This document shows, one piece after another, positions 63,098 through 64,000 of a stretch of DNA of 64,000 nucleotides (its first letter is position 1; every line of letters begins with the position of its first letter). The stretch covers positions 1-64,000 of the forward strand of contig CAIRLC010000005.1 in the NCBI GenBank assembly GCA_903879335.1. Direction: 5' to 3'. The notes under the pieces were generated by a model. That model saw only the letters and a program-made list of their open reading frames with translations. It was not told where the DNA came from and did no database searches. Both the position numbers and the translations under genes were made by a program. The stretch comes from an uncultured Pseudomonadota bacterium (GTDB taxonomy: Bacteria; Pseudomonadota; Gammaproteobacteria; Steroidobacterales; Steroidobacteraceae).

Positions 63098-64000
63098 GCG
63101 CTCGAGTCTTCGGCGTGCTGCTGGCCTGCGCCATGCTCTCAGCGCCGCGCGCTGTGGCGCGCCCGCTCGATACGCTGCCGGGAACCGGGCCCTGGACGTC
63201 GATCGCCTCGGATGATGTGGCGGTGCAGACGGCGGTTGCAGAGGACGGCACCCTATCGATCGAGTGGGATTACCGCCATCACGCCGGCTACGCCGGCGCA
63301 GCGCGGGCACAGCCGATCGATTGGCCTGAAAATTTTGAACTGGCCATTCCGCTCAAGGGCGATGTGGCCGGCAATGTGTTGGAACTGAAATTCGCCGACG
63401 CCTCGAACGACAACGTCTGGTGGGCGCGGGCGGTCAACCTGTCGATGCCCGCGGCAGGTCAGGTCTTGCGCGTGCGCCGGCGCGATGTGAGCTTTGCGTG
63501 GGGTCCGGCCCGAGATCATGCGCTGACGCATACGGTGCGGCTGGAACTCCTGGTGACCGCTCGGTCCGGCCGCAGCGGCGCGTTGCAGGTGGGGCCGATT
63601 GAACTGATCCCGAAGCCGGTGGCGCCGACCGCACCGCCGCCGGCTCAGGTGCGCCTTGAGTCCGGCCTCGTGGCCTTGCCCGATGGCACGGGTCCGGCGC
63701 TCGCGGTCGCACACCCCATCGTCATCGACTGGGGCGCGCCCCGGGAGATCGGCGGCGTGCGCCTCGAGTGGCAAGAGGATCAACCGCATGCGGGTGTACT
63801 GGAGTCCTCAGCGGATGGTGAGCATTACACGACGCTGAGCCGCTACGGCGGCCGTGGTCGTATTGACTGGGTTGCCTTTGACGCGCGCGAGGATCGCTAT
63901 TGGCGATTACGGCCCGACGCGGCGCCAGCAACGCAGGCTTTGGTATCGGTCACGCCGGAGGCCGCTGACTTTGGCGAAGACCCCAACCGCCGGCTGATCG
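63094..64000 (+). CDS. Secreted carbohydrate-binding protein, partial (runs off right edge)
   Basis: An open frame from ATG 63094 (ATGA overlap with the permease stop) continues to the edge, 302 codons seen. A signal peptide (VFGVLLACAMLSAPRAVA) leads into a beta-sandwich (about 25-175, FELAIPLKGDVAGNVLELKF and DNVWWARAVNL) like carbohydrate-binding modules. A second domain (about 195-285) holds IDWGAPREIGGVRLEWQED and REDRYWRLRPD, like F5/8 type C (discoidin) domains. The missing C-terminus probably carries a catalytic domain. It looks like the last visible gene of the glucan operon. Confidence 0.75.
   Translation, partial: MSARVFGVLLACAMLSAPRAVARPLDTLPGTGPWTSIASDDVAVQTAVAEDGTLSIEWDYRHHAGYAGAARAQPIDWPENFELAIPLKGDVAGNVLELKFADASNDNVWWARAVNLSMPAAGQVLRVRRRDVSFAWGPARDHALTHTVRLELLVTARSGRSGALQVGPIELIPKPVAPTAPPPAQVRLESGLVALPDGTGPALAVAHPIVIDWGAPREIGGVRLEWQEDQPHAGVLESSADGEHYTTLSRYGGRGRIDWVAFDAREDRYWRLRPDAAPATQALVSVTPEAADFGEDPNRRLI

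Overview
The window looks like chromosome of a free-living gammaproteobacterium, most likely close to the Xanthomonadales/Lysobacterales or Steroidobacterales. This is inference from four things: the gene order fimT-pilV-pilW-pilX-pilY1-pilE, tig-clpP-clpX, TonB-dependent receptors next to a tryptophan halogenase, and a moderately high GC content. There are no rRNA genes, CRISPR arrays or complete insertion sequences.

Left edge (1-2.2 kb): scar of a mobile island. A zinc-ribbon protein of a type often found on islands runs off the left edge. Two 49-bp direct repeats copy the 3' half of a tRNA-Lys gene and flank a HigB/HigA-type toxin-antitoxin pair with an 18-bp palindromic operator. Next to them lie decayed DUF2283 and BrnA-like fragments. 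A DEAD-box RNA helicase follows (2.2-3.4 kb).

3.6-14.2 kb, minus strand: a Tad/Flp pilus operon (flp, tadV, cpaB, cpaC, a small lipoprotein, tadZ, tadA, tadB, tadC, two TadE-like pseudopilins and a VWA-domain TadG). A long hairpin separates flp from the machinery genes.

14.5-31.5 kb: a DUF2934 protein; an exported M28 peptidase overlapping a DMT transporter; a complete urease operon (ureDABCEFG); then, on the minus strand, a tightly packed set (LysR regulator, cation/proton antiporter, S15 peptidase-like hydrolase, S33/TAP-like hydrolase, NatA/NatB-type ABC exporter); and two plus-strand genes I do not recognise.

31.5-38.6 kb, minus strand: the type IVa minor pilin operon fimT-pilV-pilW-pilX-(unknown exported protein)-pilY1-pilE, nearly every junction overlapping. 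A DUF4337 membrane protein follows.

39.5-44.7 kb: tRNA-Leu(UAG) 13 nt upstream of tig, then clpP and clpX with a terminator, then a TIGR04076 protein overlapping an aldo/keto reductase. 44.7-52.3 kb: a TonB-dependent receptor, an MFS exporter with an MgtA-type Mg2+ ATPase, and a zinc-ribbon methyltransferase.

52.3-64 kb: a carbohydrate locus. A MalK-type ATPase gene diverges, across a LacI-type palindrome, from an Oar-like TonB-dependent receptor, a tryptophan halogenase, a GH144/glucoamylase-family lipoprotein, a sugar-binding lipoprotein, two MalF/MalG-type permeases and a secreted carbohydrate-binding protein that runs off the right edge. The likely job is taking in and cutting beta-1,2-glucan or a similar glucan. 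It has no SusD, and the halogenase has no obvious role; this is the most interesting region.
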